NCBI RefSeq assembly: GCF_024721175.1
Contig: NZ_CP099399.1
Coordinates: 1,116,001 to 1,180,000, forward strand
Length of the DNA: 64,000 nucleotides
DNA from: Rhizobium sp. Pop5
Lineage (GTDB): Bacteria; Pseudomonadota; Alphaproteobacteria; Rhizobiales; Rhizobiaceae
Direction of reading: 5' to 3'
Part shown: piece by piece, positions 44,303-54,190 of the stretch
Numbering within the stretch: position 1 is the stretch's first letter
Layout: each line of letters begins with the position of its first letter
Notes under the pieces: model-generated
Seen by the model: the letters and a program-made list of their open reading frames with translations, nothing else
The model's database searches: none
What the model was told of the DNA's origin: nothing
Position numbers and translations under genes: made by a program

Positions 44303-45472
44303 TTACGAGGCGATGGGCATTACTTGGCCGGCAGCGGGATTGACCAGCTCATAATACAATTTCAGGACATCGCGCGCCATGACGCTTGAGGAAAACACGG
44401 CCTTTATCGCTTCGGGCGGCGGCATCGTCTTGGCGTGCCAGCCGGGCGTGCTCAACGATTCCGCCATGACGCGGGCGAGATCGTCGGAATTGCCGGGCTC
44501 CACAAGTGCGGCACTATCCTTGCCGAGCACCTCGGGGATGCCGCCGACGCGGCTGGCGATGATCGTCTTGCCGGCGCCGAGCCCTTCGAGCACGATATAG
44601 GGCATGGCTTCGGCGCGCGAGGGAACGACCAGATTTTGCGCCATGGCGAAGGCTTCGTGGATGCGCATCGCCGGCAGCATGCCGATGCGCTTGCCGAGTC
44701 CGCGCTCGACCATCATCTCGCGGTAGCGATCGCGGTCGGGGCCGTCGCCGATCATCAGGGCCGACAGCGGCCTGCCGAGCAGCCGCTCGGTCTTGGCGAA
44801 GGCATCGATAAACAGATCGGGACCCTTAAGGTCCCGCAGCATTCCGACATAGATGAAATGCACGGCATCCGACCGGGTGTAGACTGGCGCGAATTCACGC
44901 TCGCCGATGCCGTTATAGATCAGTCTGGTCTTCGTCCGTGGCCGGCCGACCTTGCGCGAATAGGTGTCGCGCTCGTATTCGCAGATGAAGACCAGCGCAT
45001 CGGTGAAATATTCCTGCAGGCGCTCCATCCTGAGGACGAACTGTCCACCGAGCGACGAGCGCGAATAGTGCAGGCTTCCGCCATGCGCGGTATAGAGGCG
45101 GGCTACGCGATACCTGTTCACCCGCAACGCTGAGCCGGCAAGTCGCGCGAGCACGCCGCCTTTGGCGCCGTGTCCGTGCAGCACATCCGGCCGCAAACTT
45201 TTGATTTTCTTGTATGTATCCCACATCGTCGCAATGTCGGACGGGCTGATCGAGCGCCGGATCGGGACGCGTGTCAGGCCGAGCGAGAGGAAGGGACGAA
45301 TGTCGTCGAACAGGCGGTCCTCATATTCGCCGCCGGTCGAACTGTCGCAGAGAATGCCGATCTCATGACCGGCCTTGCTGTGCTCCTCGACGAGATCGCG
45401 GACATGACGGAAGATCCCGCCGACCGGCGACCTGAAGCAATGGAGGATGCGGAGCGGCCTCTGTTCTGCCAT
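44303..45472 (-). CDS. GT4 glycosyltransferase
   Basis: A 389-residue GT-B fold retaining glycosyltransferase. The N-terminal half has ILHCFRSPVGGIFRHVRDLVEEHSKAGHEIGI and LHGHGAKGGVLARLAG. The C-terminal half has HFIYVGMLRDLKGPDLFIDAF and the donor-binding EX7E region near VVPSRAEAMPYIVLEGLGAGKTIIASRVGGIPE. It adds a sugar to the lipid-linked intermediate. It starts 3 bases after the OPX gene stop and is the only glycosyltransferase of the cluster besides the initiating enzyme. Confidence 0.93.
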   Translation of the reverse strand: MAEQRPLRILHCFRSPVGGIFRHVRDLVEEHSKAGHEIGILCDSSTGGEYEDRLFDDIRPFLSLGLTRVPIRRSISPSDIATMWDTYKKIKSLRPDVLHGHGAKGGVLARLAGSALRVNRYRVARLYTAHGGSLHYSRSSLGGQFVLRMERLQEYFTDALVFICEYERDTYSRKVGRPRTKTRLIYNGIGEREFAPVYTRSDAVHFIYVGMLRDLKGPDLFIDAFAKTERLLGRPLSALMIGDGPDRDRYREMMVERGLGKRIGMLPAMRIHEAFAMAQNLVVPSRAEAMPYIVLEGLGAGKTIIASRVGGIPEVLGKDSAALVEPGNSDDLARVMAESLSTPGWHAKTMPPPEAIKAVFSSSVMARDVLKLYYELVNPAAGQVMPIAS

Positions 45473-45475
45473 CGC

Positions 45476-46051
45476 TCAGAAAAGCCGTTCGCGAACGTAG
45501 ATCGTATCGCCTGCGATGATCGGTCCAGATATGTTGATACGGCCGGTCAGCACCTGGCCATTGATCTTGCGGGTGACGTCGACCATGCTCTGGTTGGCGC
45601 GGCTGGTGAAGCCGCCGGCAATGGCGATGGCGTTCTGCACCGTCATGCCGGGAACATAGGCATACTGGCCTGGCTGGCCGACTTCGCCCATGAGGAAGAT
45701 CGAACGGTAGCGATCGACGTCGATGGTGACGTCCGGATCGCGAAGATAGCCCTGTTGCAATTTCTGGGCGATCTGCCCCGAAAGTTGCTGCAGGGTTCGG
45801 CCGCGGGCAGGGACCTGTCCGATGAGGGGAAACGCGATATAGCCGGCCTGATCCACCGTATAGGTGTTCGTCAGGCTCTGCTGGTCGAACACGGTGATGC
45901 GCAGCCGATCGCCGCTGTCGAGCGTATAGGGCTGGATGGTCGCCTCGTTGAAAGCCTTTGGAGCCGGCTTGTACGTCGTACAGCCGCCCAATGCTGCCGT
46001 CATGGCTGCAAGGCTCAGGGCCAAAAGGATATTGGGCCGGGCGAGGGGCAT
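45476..46051 (-). CDS. Polysaccharide export lipoprotein (OPX/Wza family)
   Basis: A 191-residue outer-membrane lipoprotein with the lipobox LGGC (lipidated Cys near residue 24), followed by the Poly_export motif (YTLDSGDRLRITVFDQQSLTNTYTVDQAGYIAFPLIGQVPARGRTLQQL) and a SLBB segment (FLMGEVGQPGQYAYVPGMTVQNAIAIAGGFTSRANQ). It is short compared with E. coli Wza, like the rhizobial ExoF/UppC type, so the barrel-forming C-terminus is absent. It is the first gene of the minus-strand operon, divergent from the PCP gene. Confidence 0.93.
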   Translation of the reverse strand: MPLARPNILLALSLAAMTAALGGCTTYKPAPKAFNEATIQPYTLDSGDRLRITVFDQQSLTNTYTVDQAGYIAFPLIGQVPARGRTLQQLSGQIAQKLQQGYLRDPDVTIDVDRYRSIFLMGEVGQPGQYAYVPGMTVQNAIAIAGGFTSRANQSMVDVTRKINGQVLTGRINISGPIIAGDTIYVRERLF

Positions 46052-46243
46052 CCGCTTTTGCTCACAGAAAAAAATGAACTCGGTGAAGCCGTTATCGATC
46101 CGTTAGGGTTAATGCCCGGTAAAGGGCGCAGCAATTTCCGGAGTTCCTTTCGAGATCGTCGCTCATTTCTAGGCGCAATACCATTAACCGTTGAGTTACC
46201 ATGGTCGTTTACGCTTGCGGCACCTTTGTTGTGGAGTAAGAGC

Positions 46244-48415
46244 ATGTCCGGCGTAGCTCGTGATCAGGATGTGGACATCGACCTTGGCCAGCTGGTCCGC
46301 GCGGTCTGGGCCCGCCGTTTCAGGATTCTGGCGATTACCCTCGTGGGGGCGGGCGTTGCCTTTGCCGGCGCCAAGATCATGTCGCCGCAATATCGCAGCG
46401 AAACGCGCATCCTCATCGAACCGCGCGCGCCGGCTTTCGCCAATACCCAGCAGATCAACGACGCCAGCGCCGCCCCGCTGATGGACGAACTGAATATTGC
46501 GAGCCAGGTGCAGCTGCTGCAGTCGGCCGATCTCCTCAAGAAGGTGATCAACGACCTGAAGCTCTATAACCTGCCGGAATTCGACGATGCCGCCAACGGC
46601 TCGGCCATGAGCAGCATCCTGGTTAAGCTGCACCTGAAGAAGAACCCGCTGGAAAACCCGCCCGAGGAGCGCATCATCGACGCCTTCATCGAGCGTCTGC
46701 AGGTCTATCAGGTACCGGGTTCGCGCGTCATCGGCATCAATTTCACCTCGAAAGACCCGAAACTCGCCGCCGCCATTCCGAATGCGATGGCGAATGTCTA
46801 TCTTTCGACCCAGAGCGGCGCCAAGCTCGACTCCAATTCCGAGGCGACGCGCTGGCTGGAGCCGGAGATCGAAAGCCTGCGCCAGAAGGTCAGCGACGCC
46901 GAAAAGAAGGTCGCCGAATACCGCACCACCCATGGGCTGCTGCAGACGAACGGCACGACCACCTTTCCCGCTCAGCAGTTGAACGATATTTCCGCCGAGC
47001 TGACCCGCGTGCGCGGCGACAAGGCCAATGCCGAGGCGAGGGCGCAGGCGGTGCGCAACGCGCTGTCTTCGGGCGAGGCGTCCGATACGCTGCCTGACAT
47101 CATGTCCTCCCAGGCGATCCAGCGGCTGAAGGCGACGGAATCGGGCCTGCAATCGCAGATTTCCGACCTGCAGACCAGCCTTCTCAACAATCATCCGCGG
47201 CTGAAAAGCCTGCGCGCCCAGCTCTCTGATATTCGCGGCCAGATCCGCCAGGAGACCCAGAAGATCCTAGCGAGCATCGAGAACGAGACCAAGGTTGCCG
47301 ATCTCAGAGCGAAGGAGCTCGAGCGCCAGAAGGACGCGGTTCAGGCCAACAGCGCCCGCGCCGGCGAAGACGAAGTCGGCCTCAACGCGCTGGAACGCGA
47401 GGCAAACGCCCAGCGCCAGCTGCTCGAAACCTATCTGGTGCGTTACCGCGAGGCCGCTTCCCGCGCCGACAGCAATTCAAGCCCCGCCGATGCCCGCATC
47501 GTTTCCAGGGCGATCGAGCCGGTCGATCCCTATTTCCCCAAGGTCGTGCCCATCGTCATCGTAGCGGCCGTCGCGACGCTGATCGTCAGCGCCATCGTCA
47601 TCATGCTGGCCGAGCTCTTCAGCGGCCGGGCGCTGCGCCCCGTCGATACTTCTCCGAGACGGGCCGAGGAGAACAGCGCGATCGAGGAAGAGGACGTGCG
47701 GGAAGCGGCTCCCGTCGTCGTCGCGACCGTCAGAAAGCCCGTTCAACCAAGCATGCTCGCTATTGTCGCGGACGAAGATGACGCCGTCGAGGAAGCGAAG
47801 GCTGCTGAGGAGGTGCCGGAGGACGACAATGAATTCTCGGTCGCTTCCGTTGCGGATTATCTCACAGGCAGCCGCGCGCCGCTTGCCATCGCCATATCTC
47901 CGACCGGTGACAATGGTTCGGCGGCGACGGTTTCGCTGACCCGCATGCTCGCCGATACCGGCCGTCGCGTCATCCTGATTGACATGACCGGTTCCGGATG
48001 CCCGACCGCACTGATGGCCGAAGACCGGTCCGCCCTTGGCGTAACCGATCTGCTTTGCGGCGAGGCCGCCTTTGGCGATACGATCCACAGCGATCGCCTG
48101 TCCGATGCCCATTTGATCCCGCAGGGCCAGAGCGATGTTCGCCGCGCCATGCGCGGCGTCGACAGGCTGTCGCTGCTGCTTGATGCGCTCGCCGCCGCCT
48201 ATGACCTGGTAGTGGTCGAATGCGGAGCTGCCGATGTCGCCGGCGTCTCACGGCTGACACGCAGCCGGAACGTCGAGATCATCCTCTCCCTGCCGGACGT
48301 CGAGGAGACGATTTTCGTGACGCTGATGACGGAGTTCCAGGCGGCGGGTTACGAGCGCGTCGTGCTGATGTCGAACGGCGACGGGACAGAGCAGGAACTC
48401 GGCCGGGCCGCCTGA
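46244..48415 (+). CDS. Polysaccharide co-polymerase with degenerate BY-kinase-like domain
   Basis: 723 residues. A Wzz domain (DIDLGQLVRAVWARRFRILAITLVG, first helix about 20-45) is followed by a long coiled periplasmic region and a second helix near 430-455 (VVPIVIVAAVATLIVSAIVIMLAELF). The cytoplasmic C-terminus (from about 545) has a BY-kinase-like fold, but the Walker A stretch reads ISPTGDNGSAATVSL instead of a P-loop with lysine, and Walker A' is VILIDMTGSG. No tyrosine-rich tail is seen. It would control chain length and export with the OPX protein. GGAG lies before the ATG. Confidence 0.9.
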   Translation: MSGVARDQDVDIDLGQLVRAVWARRFRILAITLVGAGVAFAGAKIMSPQYRSETRILIEPRAPAFANTQQINDASAAPLMDELNIASQVQLLQSADLLKKVINDLKLYNLPEFDDAANGSAMSSILVKLHLKKNPLENPPEERIIDAFIERLQVYQVPGSRVIGINFTSKDPKLAAAIPNAMANVYLSTQSGAKLDSNSEATRWLEPEIESLRQKVSDAEKKVAEYRTTHGLLQTNGTTTFPAQQLNDISAELTRVRGDKANAEARAQAVRNALSSGEASDTLPDIMSSQAIQRLKATESGLQSQISDLQTSLLNNHPRLKSLRAQLSDIRGQIRQETQKILASIENETKVADLRAKELERQKDAVQANSARAGEDEVGLNALEREANAQRQLLETYLVRYREAASRADSNSSPADARIVSRAIEPVDPYFPKVVPIVIVAAVATLIVSAIVIMLAELFSGRALRPVDTSPRRAEENSAIEEEDVREAAPVVVATVRKPVQPSMLAIVADEDDAVEEAKAAEEVPEDDNEFSVASVADYLTGSRAPLAIAISPTGDNGSAATVSLTRMLADTGRRVILIDMTGSGCPTALMAEDRSALGVTDLLCGEAAFGDTIHSDRLSDAHLIPQGQSDVRRAMRGVDRLSLLLDALAAAYDLVVVECGAADVAGVSRLTRSRNVEIILSLPDVEETIFVTLMTEFQAAGYERVVLMSNGDGTEQELGRAA

Positions 48416-48419
48416 ATGG

Positions 48420-49661
48420 TCAACCGATCCGGGCCCGGATGCCTTGGGCGAATTTATAGAGCTTCGGGAGCGCCTTGATATGCGCCTTGCTGCGGGTGAC
48501 GATCCGGTGAGCGGCGGCGCCGACGATGCCGAAAGGCGAAACCGGCAGCACCACGTCGTAATGCGCGGTCTCGACCGGCGCCCACGAGCGCTTGTAGGTC
48601 TGGTCGCCGAGGCCGAAATCGAACAGCGCGACTTCCTTGCCATGCAGTCCCGAGATGGTTTGCCAATAAAGGAACTCGCCTGGGCTCGTATCCGGCACGA
48701 GCGCCTCGTCGATCGCGCCGAACTGGCAGATGATGTGGTCGCCCTTGCGTGAAATCCCTGAAATCGCGGCGATGCGGCCCTGATTTTCGCCCTTGAGTCG
48801 GAGCACATGCATCTGCAGAGCGAAATACTGGTTGGCGTCATCCCGCTTGTCGAGGAGGCCGTGCAGAAAGGTCCGGGTCTCCTTGTCTGCGAAAACGTCG
48901 GGCAGGCCGAGGTTGGCGAAGCGGACACTCTTCAGGCGGAAGAACGTATCGAGCAGGTGGTGCTGTTCTTCCGACGTATCGGGGATGACATATTCGAAGC
49001 CGCCGGCTGCCTCGAGGCGCTTCGACTGAACACGGAATTTCTTGCGCCGGGTCTTGGCATTGAGCTGCTTCAGCGTTTCCTCGAAAGTGGAGTGGAACGG
49101 CAGCTGATAGGCATGATTCTGGTTTTGCACCATCGGCAGCCCCGTGAGCGGGGTCTGCCGCCCGCGCCATTCCAGGGGAATGTTCTGCAGCAGCAAGAGA
49201 TCGGCCCGACCCTTCAGCGCGTGCTGGAGTTGGCCGGCGAACTTTTCGGCGTCGATGCTGCCGCCGCTTTCTGCGAAATTCTCGGAAAACAGGCCGGTAT
49301 TGATGTTGCTGTGGTCGGCGGCGATGAACTTCGCGATGGAAAGCCCTCGGGACCTGACGATCTCGAGCGGCAGAATGAAAGCGGCCTGGCCGGCATAGGT
49401 GCCTTTGAGGATCGCAAGCGGCCGCTGAAAGGCGCTCACCCAGGCGGCGCACCAGTCGTAGCTTTGATGCAAGGATTGAAGGTTGTCGCGTTCCAACACC
49501 CGCCAGTCGTCCTCCAGCGGCTGCATGCTGTCGAAAACGCTGATGTCGATTTCGGCCATGGCGAGCTTCATGCTCAGCTGGCGCAGACGGGAAATGGCCG
49601 TCTCGGCCAGCGCTGCGCCGTCCGACGGCTGTACATGGACATCGAGCTTTTGCGTCTGCAC
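48420..49661 (-). CDS. Acetyltransf_6 (BioF2/FemAB-like) GNAT protein
   Basis: 413 residues of the GNAT group that includes the cellulose-associated BcsL/CelD. Typical stretches are LHQSYDWCAAWVSAF, QLPFHSTFEETLKQLNAKTRRKKFRVQSKRLEAAGG and YKRSWAPVETAHYDVVLP. A role in acetylating the polysaccharide or its precursor is inferred from the neighbours: it converges on the PCP gene with a gap of only 4 bases. The GTG at 49661 has GGAG 7 bases upstream; an in-frame GTG at 49730 is the alternative. Confidence 0.85.
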   Translation of the reverse strand: MQTQKLDVHVQPSDGAALAETAISRLRQLSMKLAMAEIDISVFDSMQPLEDDWRVLERDNLQSLHQSYDWCAAWVSAFQRPLAILKGTYAGQAAFILPLEIVRSRGLSIAKFIAADHSNINTGLFSENFAESGGSIDAEKFAGQLQHALKGRADLLLLQNIPLEWRGRQTPLTGLPMVQNQNHAYQLPFHSTFEETLKQLNAKTRRKKFRVQSKRLEAAGGFEYVIPDTSEEQHHLLDTFFRLKSVRFANLGLPDVFADKETRTFLHGLLDKRDDANQYFALQMHVLRLKGENQGRIAAISGISRKGDHIICQFGAIDEALVPDTSPGEFLYWQTISGLHGKEVALFDFGLGDQTYKRSWAPVETAHYDVVLPVSPFGIVGAAAHRIVTRSKAHIKALPKLYKFAQGIRARIG

Positions 49662-49837
49662 GGGTGGTCTCCGGTCAAGAATATTGAGCGGAAGGTAGGG
49701 GTGCCGGACGTATAATTGGTTTAACCGCACGCGATGGGCGAAGTTTTCCGCCGATCACGGTTATTCCACTATTAATGCATGCCGCGCGGAAGTGTGCTGC
49801 GCATGAATCAAGTTCAATGCGACGCGCTGTAATGGGC

Positions 49838-50047
49838 TCACTGCTGCCGCGGTCCGGCCATCCATTTGATGATCACCATTGCCGGCAAGACCCAAAGCAG
49901 CCCGGTCAGCAGGAAATAGAGCAGATGTCCCCACCAGGGCGCGTTGCCGAGCGTTGCAACGGCGATCGTGTTCGCCACCAGCGCATAGACGAGCACGAGC
50001 ACGATGATGAGGATCGTGCCGATGAATTTGCGCAGACGGACGGGCAT
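49838..50047 (-). CDS. DUF2842 membrane protein
   Basis: 69 residues with two helices (about 9-31 and 42-63) and a basic N-terminus ([10 protein letters not shown]). I recognise the DUF2842 family, which occurs in alphaproteobacteria, often beside ctaA as here. Function unknown. Confidence 0.85.
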   Translation of the reverse strand: MPVRLRKFIGTILIIVLVLVYALVANTIAVATLGNAPWWGHLLYFLLTGLLWVLPAMVIIKWMAGPRQQ

Positions 50048-50163
50048 CGGTTATCTCTTGCAATAGAGGGGTCGAACCGGCGCGACGGCATGCCGCAAAG
50101 GTTCGGGGCTTGTTTTGCATGAGCCGGTGGGGCAAATCAACTGCCGGATCAGAAGGAGACATC

Positions 50164-51267
50164 ATGGCCGTCGCGAACCTCACCACGGAACAGGCGATCC
50201 TGAGTGAAATGCGCAAGCAGAACAGCGACCGCCGCGCCGTTCGCCTTTGGCTTGGTTTCGTCCTATTGGCGCTCTTCTGTCTGGTGCTCGTCGGCGGCGC
50301 CACACGGCTGACCAATTCCGGCCTGTCTATCACCGAGTGGAAGCCGATCCATGGCGTCATTCCGCCGCTGTCGGCCGCCGAATGGGAGGAGGAATTCCGC
50401 CTCTACCAGCGCATTCCCGAATTTCAGCAGTTGAACAGCTCCATGACTGTCGATGAGTTCAAGGGCATCTTCTGGTGGGAATGGGCGCATCGGCTGATCG
50501 CCCGCGGCATCGGCGTCATCTTCGCGCTGCCGCTTATTTATTTCTGGCTGACAGGGCGGATCGAGCGACGCCTGCGCTGGCCGCTCGCCGGCATTCTGGC
50601 GCTCGGCGGGCTGCAGGGCTTCATCGGCTGGTGGATGGTATCGTCAGGCCTTGCCGTCCGCACCGACGTCAGCCAGTACAGGCTCGCGACCCATCTCGTC
50701 ATGGCCTGCCTGATCTTTGCCAGCTGCATGTGGATCATGCGCGGTCTCTCCAGACATTCGGACGATCCGGCGCCGGCACGAAGCTCGCGCGGCTTTGCCG
50801 CCGCGATCGCCATTTTCGCGCTGTTTCAGATCTATCTCGGCGCTCTGGTGGCGGGGCTCGACGCCGGCTTTTCCTATAATACCTGGCCGCTGATGGATGG
50901 TGCCATCATCCCGTCGGATCTTTTGATCCAGCAGCCCTTCTGGATCAATGCCTTCGAAAACCCCAAAACCGTGCAGTTCATCCACCGTTTCGGCGCCTAT
51001 ACGCTCTTCGCGCTGACGCTGATCAACATGGTGATCTCGCTTCGCGCAGCACCTTGGACCACGCATGCGCGCCGCGCCGTCGTGCTCTTTTCGTTGGTGA
51101 CGGTGCAGGCGGCGATCGGCATCGCTACCTTGCTGATGCAAGTGCCGCTTCATTGGGGCCTGCTGCATCAGGCCGGCGCGCTTGTTGTTTTCGGTTTTGC
51201 GGTCGCCAACTGGCGCGGCTTTTACGGCGAATATCCGCGCGAGACGGTGATCGCCGAACGCGATTGA
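50164..51267 (+). CDS. ctaA: Haem A synthase
   Basis: Oxidises haem O to haem A for cytochrome oxidase, in the inner membrane. The 367 residues have eight helices. [21 protein letters not shown] follows the first helix, [15 protein letters not shown] and [19 protein letters not shown] segments carry haem-ligand histidines, and [16 protein letters not shown] is near the C-terminus. AAGGAGACATC before the ATG fixes the start. No other cytochrome oxidase genes are in the window. Confidence 0.96.
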   Translation: MAVANLTTEQAILSEMRKQNSDRRAVRLWLGFVLLALFCLVLVGGATRLTNSGLSITEWKPIHGVIPPLSAAEWEEEFRLYQRIPEFQQLNSSMTVDEFKGIFWWEWAHRLIARGIGVIFALPLIYFWLTGRIERRLRWPLAGILALGGLQGFIGWWMVSSGLAVRTDVSQYRLATHLVMACLIFASCMWIMRGLSRHSDDPAPARSSRGFAAAIAIFALFQIYLGALVAGLDAGFSYNTWPLMDGAIIPSDLLIQQPFWINAFENPKTVQFIHRFGAYTLFALTLINMVISLRAAPWTTHARRAVVLFSLVTVQAAIGIATLLMQVPLHWGLLHQAGALVVFGFAVANWRGFYGEYPRETVIAERD

Positions 51268-51277
51268 GCGGGCGAGC

Positions 51278-52069
51278 TTAGCGCAGCACCCCATCGAGGA
51301 GCGGCATGCCGATGATCGCGGCGGCGGCGATGAGGACGTAGCAGGCGATGCGGAAGGTCCGCTCCTCGGCAAGCCCGAACAGTTTCGAGCCGCCATAGAG
51401 GCCGACCGCATAACTCGGCAGGATGACGACGGTGAGCGCGAAGACGGCAGGCACGAACAGTCCGCCGAAATAATAGCTGATGGCGCTGAAGACGCTCGAA
51501 ATCGAGAAATAGAGCACGACATTCGCCCTCACGCGTGTGAAGTCGCTCTTGCCGCCGAGCCAGTAGGCGACAACAGGCGGCCCGCCGAGCTGCGCCGCGC
51601 CGCTGAAAAGTCCGGCAATCAGCCCGACGCCGCTGGTGAGCGGCGCTGTCGGCTCCCCATGGTAGCGCCATCCCGATACCAGCAGCGCAAGCAGGCTGAT
51701 GGCGATGATCGTGATGCTCCAGCGCAGGATCAGTGGGTCGAGCAACGCCAGTATCGCCGTGCCGGCCGGGACGCCGAGGGCGGCACCTGCCGCCATGACA
51801 AAGACTTCTCGGCGGTTGGCGCCGCGCCAGGCCGGCGGGATCATCCCGAGTGACGCGATGCCGTCGATGACTAGCAGGATCGGCGAGATCATTTTCGGAC
51901 CGACGATCGCGCCGCCGAGCGGAACGAAGATCAGCGCGGCGCCAAACCCCGAAAAGCCGCGCGCGAGCCCGGCAATGAAGGCGAACGCCATCAACGCATA
52001 GATGCCGTGGTCGGGCAGGGCTGTTGTAAACCATGCGTGCACGCCGGCGATGAGCGCACCCAGCGTCAT
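51278..52069 (-). CDS. TauE/SafE-family anion/sulfite exporter
   Basis: 263 residues and about seven to eight helices, with the family repeats FIAGLARGFSGFGAALIFVPLGGAIVGPK and SGVGLIAGLFSGAAQLGGPPVVAYWLGG. Members move sulfite, sulfoacetate or related anions; the substrate here is unknown. AAGGAG precedes the ATG. It converges on ctaA, with 10 bases between the stops. Confidence 0.93.
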   Translation of the reverse strand: MTLGALIAGVHAWFTTALPDHGIYALMAFAFIAGLARGFSGFGAALIFVPLGGAIVGPKMISPILLVIDGIASLGMIPPAWRGANRREVFVMAAGAALGVPAGTAILALLDPLILRWSITIIAISLLALLVSGWRYHGEPTAPLTSGVGLIAGLFSGAAQLGGPPVVAYWLGGKSDFTRVRANVVLYFSISSVFSAISYYFGGLFVPAVFALTVVILPSYAVGLYGGSKLFGLAEERTFRIACYVLIAAAAIIGMPLLDGVLR

Positions 52070-52233
52070 GACTCAGTCTCCTTGTTTGGGATTGGCTGCG
52101 AGCGGGAACCTGCTCATAGCTCAATCCTCCGTGTTGATCGAGCTGAAAGCAAGGCCGCGGCCGCCAGCATGAGCAGGCGGCCGCGGTGGCAGATCATGAT
52201 GAAGACTGGTGGTAAAGCCGGGCTGGCCGAGCC

Positions 52234-53166
52234 TTACGAGGCGAGCATCAGGTCCATGTTCTGGACGGCAGCGCCGGAGGCGCCCTTGCCAAGATTGTCG
52301 AGCAGCGCCACCAGATTGACCTGCGAGCCGCCCGATGTGCCGAAGACGAAGAGCTTCATCGTGTCCTTGCCTTCGAGTTCGACGGCGTTGACACGGGGCA
52401 GGGCCTTGCTTTCGGCGAGCCGCACGACATGGACGATGTCCTGCCCGGCATAATGGGCGACGAGCGCGGCATGGATGCTCTCCATGGTCGTGCCTTCGGC
52501 GAGGTCGCCGAGATGCAGCGGCACCTGAACGATCATGCCCTGTGCGAACTTGCCGACCGACGGCGAGAAGATCGGCGCGCGGTCGAGCAGGCCGTGCACG
52601 GTCATCTCCGGCACATGCTTGTGGGTCAGCGGCAGGCCGTAAAGGAAATGCGGTGCGGTGATGGCATCCGGGTGATCGGGGTTTTCCATCTGCGCGATCA
52701 TCTGCTTGCCGCCGCCGGTGTAACCGGAGACCGCGTTGACCGTGACGGGATAGCCGTCCGGCAGAATGCCTGCAGCGCGCAGCGGCCGGATGAGACCGAT
52801 TGCGCCTGTGGGGTAGCAGCCGGGATTGGCGACGAAACGGGCGGCCTTGATCCGGTCGGCCTGTTCGCTGTCCATCTCGGCAAAACCGTAGGCCCAACCC
52901 GGATTGACGCGAAAGGCGGTCGAGGTGTCGATGACGCGGACGTTGTTATTGGCCGAAACCATCTGGACCGCTTCCTTCGACGCGTCGTCGGGCAGGCAAA
53001 GAATGGCGATGTCGGCGCTGTTCAGCATGTCCTCGCGCATGGCGGCGTTGCGCCGCTCGGCCTCGGGAATGGACAGAAGCTCGACATCGCGACGGCCGGC
53101 CATGCGCGTACGGATCTGCAGACCCGTTGTGCCGTGTTCGCCGTCGATGAAGATTTTCGGTGCCAT
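52234..53166 (-). CDS. argC: N-acetyl-gamma-glutamyl-phosphate reductase
   Basis: Makes N-acetylglutamate semialdehyde in arginine synthesis. The 310-residue length fits the short AGPR type. The catalytic Cys is in [11 protein letters not shown] (Cys117), and an acid/base His lies in [18 protein letters not shown]. The N-terminal NAD-binding segment starts [18 protein letters not shown]. It follows speB on the same strand with 61 bases between, so arginine synthesis and agmatine metabolism genes are neighbours. Confidence 0.97.
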   Translation of the reverse strand: MAPKIFIDGEHGTTGLQIRTRMAGRRDVELLSIPEAERRNAAMREDMLNSADIAILCLPDDASKEAVQMVSANNNVRVIDTSTAFRVNPGWAYGFAEMDSEQADRIKAARFVANPGCYPTGAIGLIRPLRAAGILPDGYPVTVNAVSGYTGGGKQMIAQMENPDHPDAITAPHFLYGLPLTHKHVPEMTVHGLLDRAPIFSPSVGKFAQGMIVQVPLHLGDLAEGTTMESIHAALVAHYAGQDIVHVVRLAESKALPRVNAVELEGKDTMKLFVFGTSGGSQVNLVALLDNLGKGASGAAVQNMDLMLAS

Positions 53167-53227
53167 GTTAGACCTGCGCTTTCAATGGGTTATGAAGGTT
53201 TCCGGATTCAGTTTGAGCGATGATAAG

Positions 53228-54190
53228 TCAGCCTTGTGACACGGCGATGGCGCGTCGCTCCGCATGAAGCCCCAGCATATACATTGCCACCGTTGCCCCC
53301 GCAATGGCGGTGATATCGGCATGGTCGTAAGGCGGCGACACCTCGACGACATCGGCGCCGCGGATATCGAGCTGGTGCAGGCGCTGCAGCACCGAGAGGA
53401 TCTTGGCGCTCGACGGTCCGCCGGCAACCGGCGTGCCGGTGCCGGGCGCAAAGGCCGGATCGAGGCAATCGATATCGAAAGTGAGATAGGCAGGCGCGCC
53501 GCGTGTATGCGAGATGATCGCCGAGGCGATGTCGCTGGCGCTCATCTCCTCGACCTGGTGACCGTAAAGGATACTGAGGCCGCAATCCTCCGGCGCATGC
53601 GTGCGGATGCCGATCTGGATCGAGCGGTCGGGATCGATGATGCCTTCGCGGGCGGCCCGCGCCACGAAAGAACCATGATCGATGCGGCGTTCTTCGTCGA
53701 ACCAGGTGTCCTGATGCGCGTCGAATTGCACGAGCGCCAGCGGCCCATGTTTTGCCACGTGGGCTTTCAGCAGCGGCCAGGTGACGTAATGGTCGCCGCC
53801 AAGCGTCAGCAGGAAGGCGCCGCTGTCGAGGATGACATTCGCTTGGCGTTCGATGGCGGCCGGCGTGTCCTGATGGTTGCCGTAGTCGAGAAGGCAATCG
53901 CCATAGTCGATCACTGCCATCTCGGCGAAAAGATCGCGATTAAAAGGATATTGCGCATCATTGTCGAAGATGGCCGAGGCGCGCCGGATCGCCTGCGGCC
54001 CGAAGCGCGTGCCGGGCCTGTTCGATGTCGCGGCATCGAAGGGAATGCCCCAGACGGCAACGTCGACACCGGCAAGGTCCTTGGTGAAACGGCGGCGCAT
54101 GAAGGACAGCGCGCCGGCAAAGGTCGGGTCGGTGGCGGCGGAGGTGAGACTGGTCGCCGTAAAGGCATGATCGATCGATTTATTCGCCAT
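53228..54190 (-). CDS. speB: Agmatinase-family ureohydrolase
   Basis: Hydrolyses agmatine (or a related guanidino compound) to putrescine and urea. The manganese ligands are in GGDHYVTWPLL, FDAHQDTWF and FDIDCLDPAFAPGTGTPVAGG. The 320 residues start MANKSIDHAFTATSL at 54190, where AAGGAG lies 7 bases upstream. The start overlaps the end of the frameshifted gene to its right by 11 bases. Specificity inside the arginase family cannot be fixed from sequence alone. Confidence 0.92.
   Translation of the reverse strand: MANKSIDHAFTATSLTSAATDPTFAGALSFMRRRFTKDLAGVDVAVWGIPFDAATSNRPGTRFGPQAIRRASAIFDNDAQYPFNRDLFAEMAVIDYGDCLLDYGNHQDTPAAIERQANVILDSGAFLLTLGGDHYVTWPLLKAHVAKHGPLALVQFDAHQDTWFDEERRIDHGSFVARAAREGIIDPDRSIQIGIRTHAPEDCGLSILYGHQVEEMSASDIASAIISHTRGAPAYLTFDIDCLDPAFAPGTGTPVAGGPSSAKILSVLQRLHQLDIRGADVVEVSPPYDHADITAIAGATVAMYMLGLHAERRAIAVSQG

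Noticed and set aside
45170-46243. Long plus-strand extension upstream of the PCP gene
   Set aside because: The open frame continues leftwards over the OPX and GT4 genes, but the Wzz-type protein starts at 46244 after a GGAG site.
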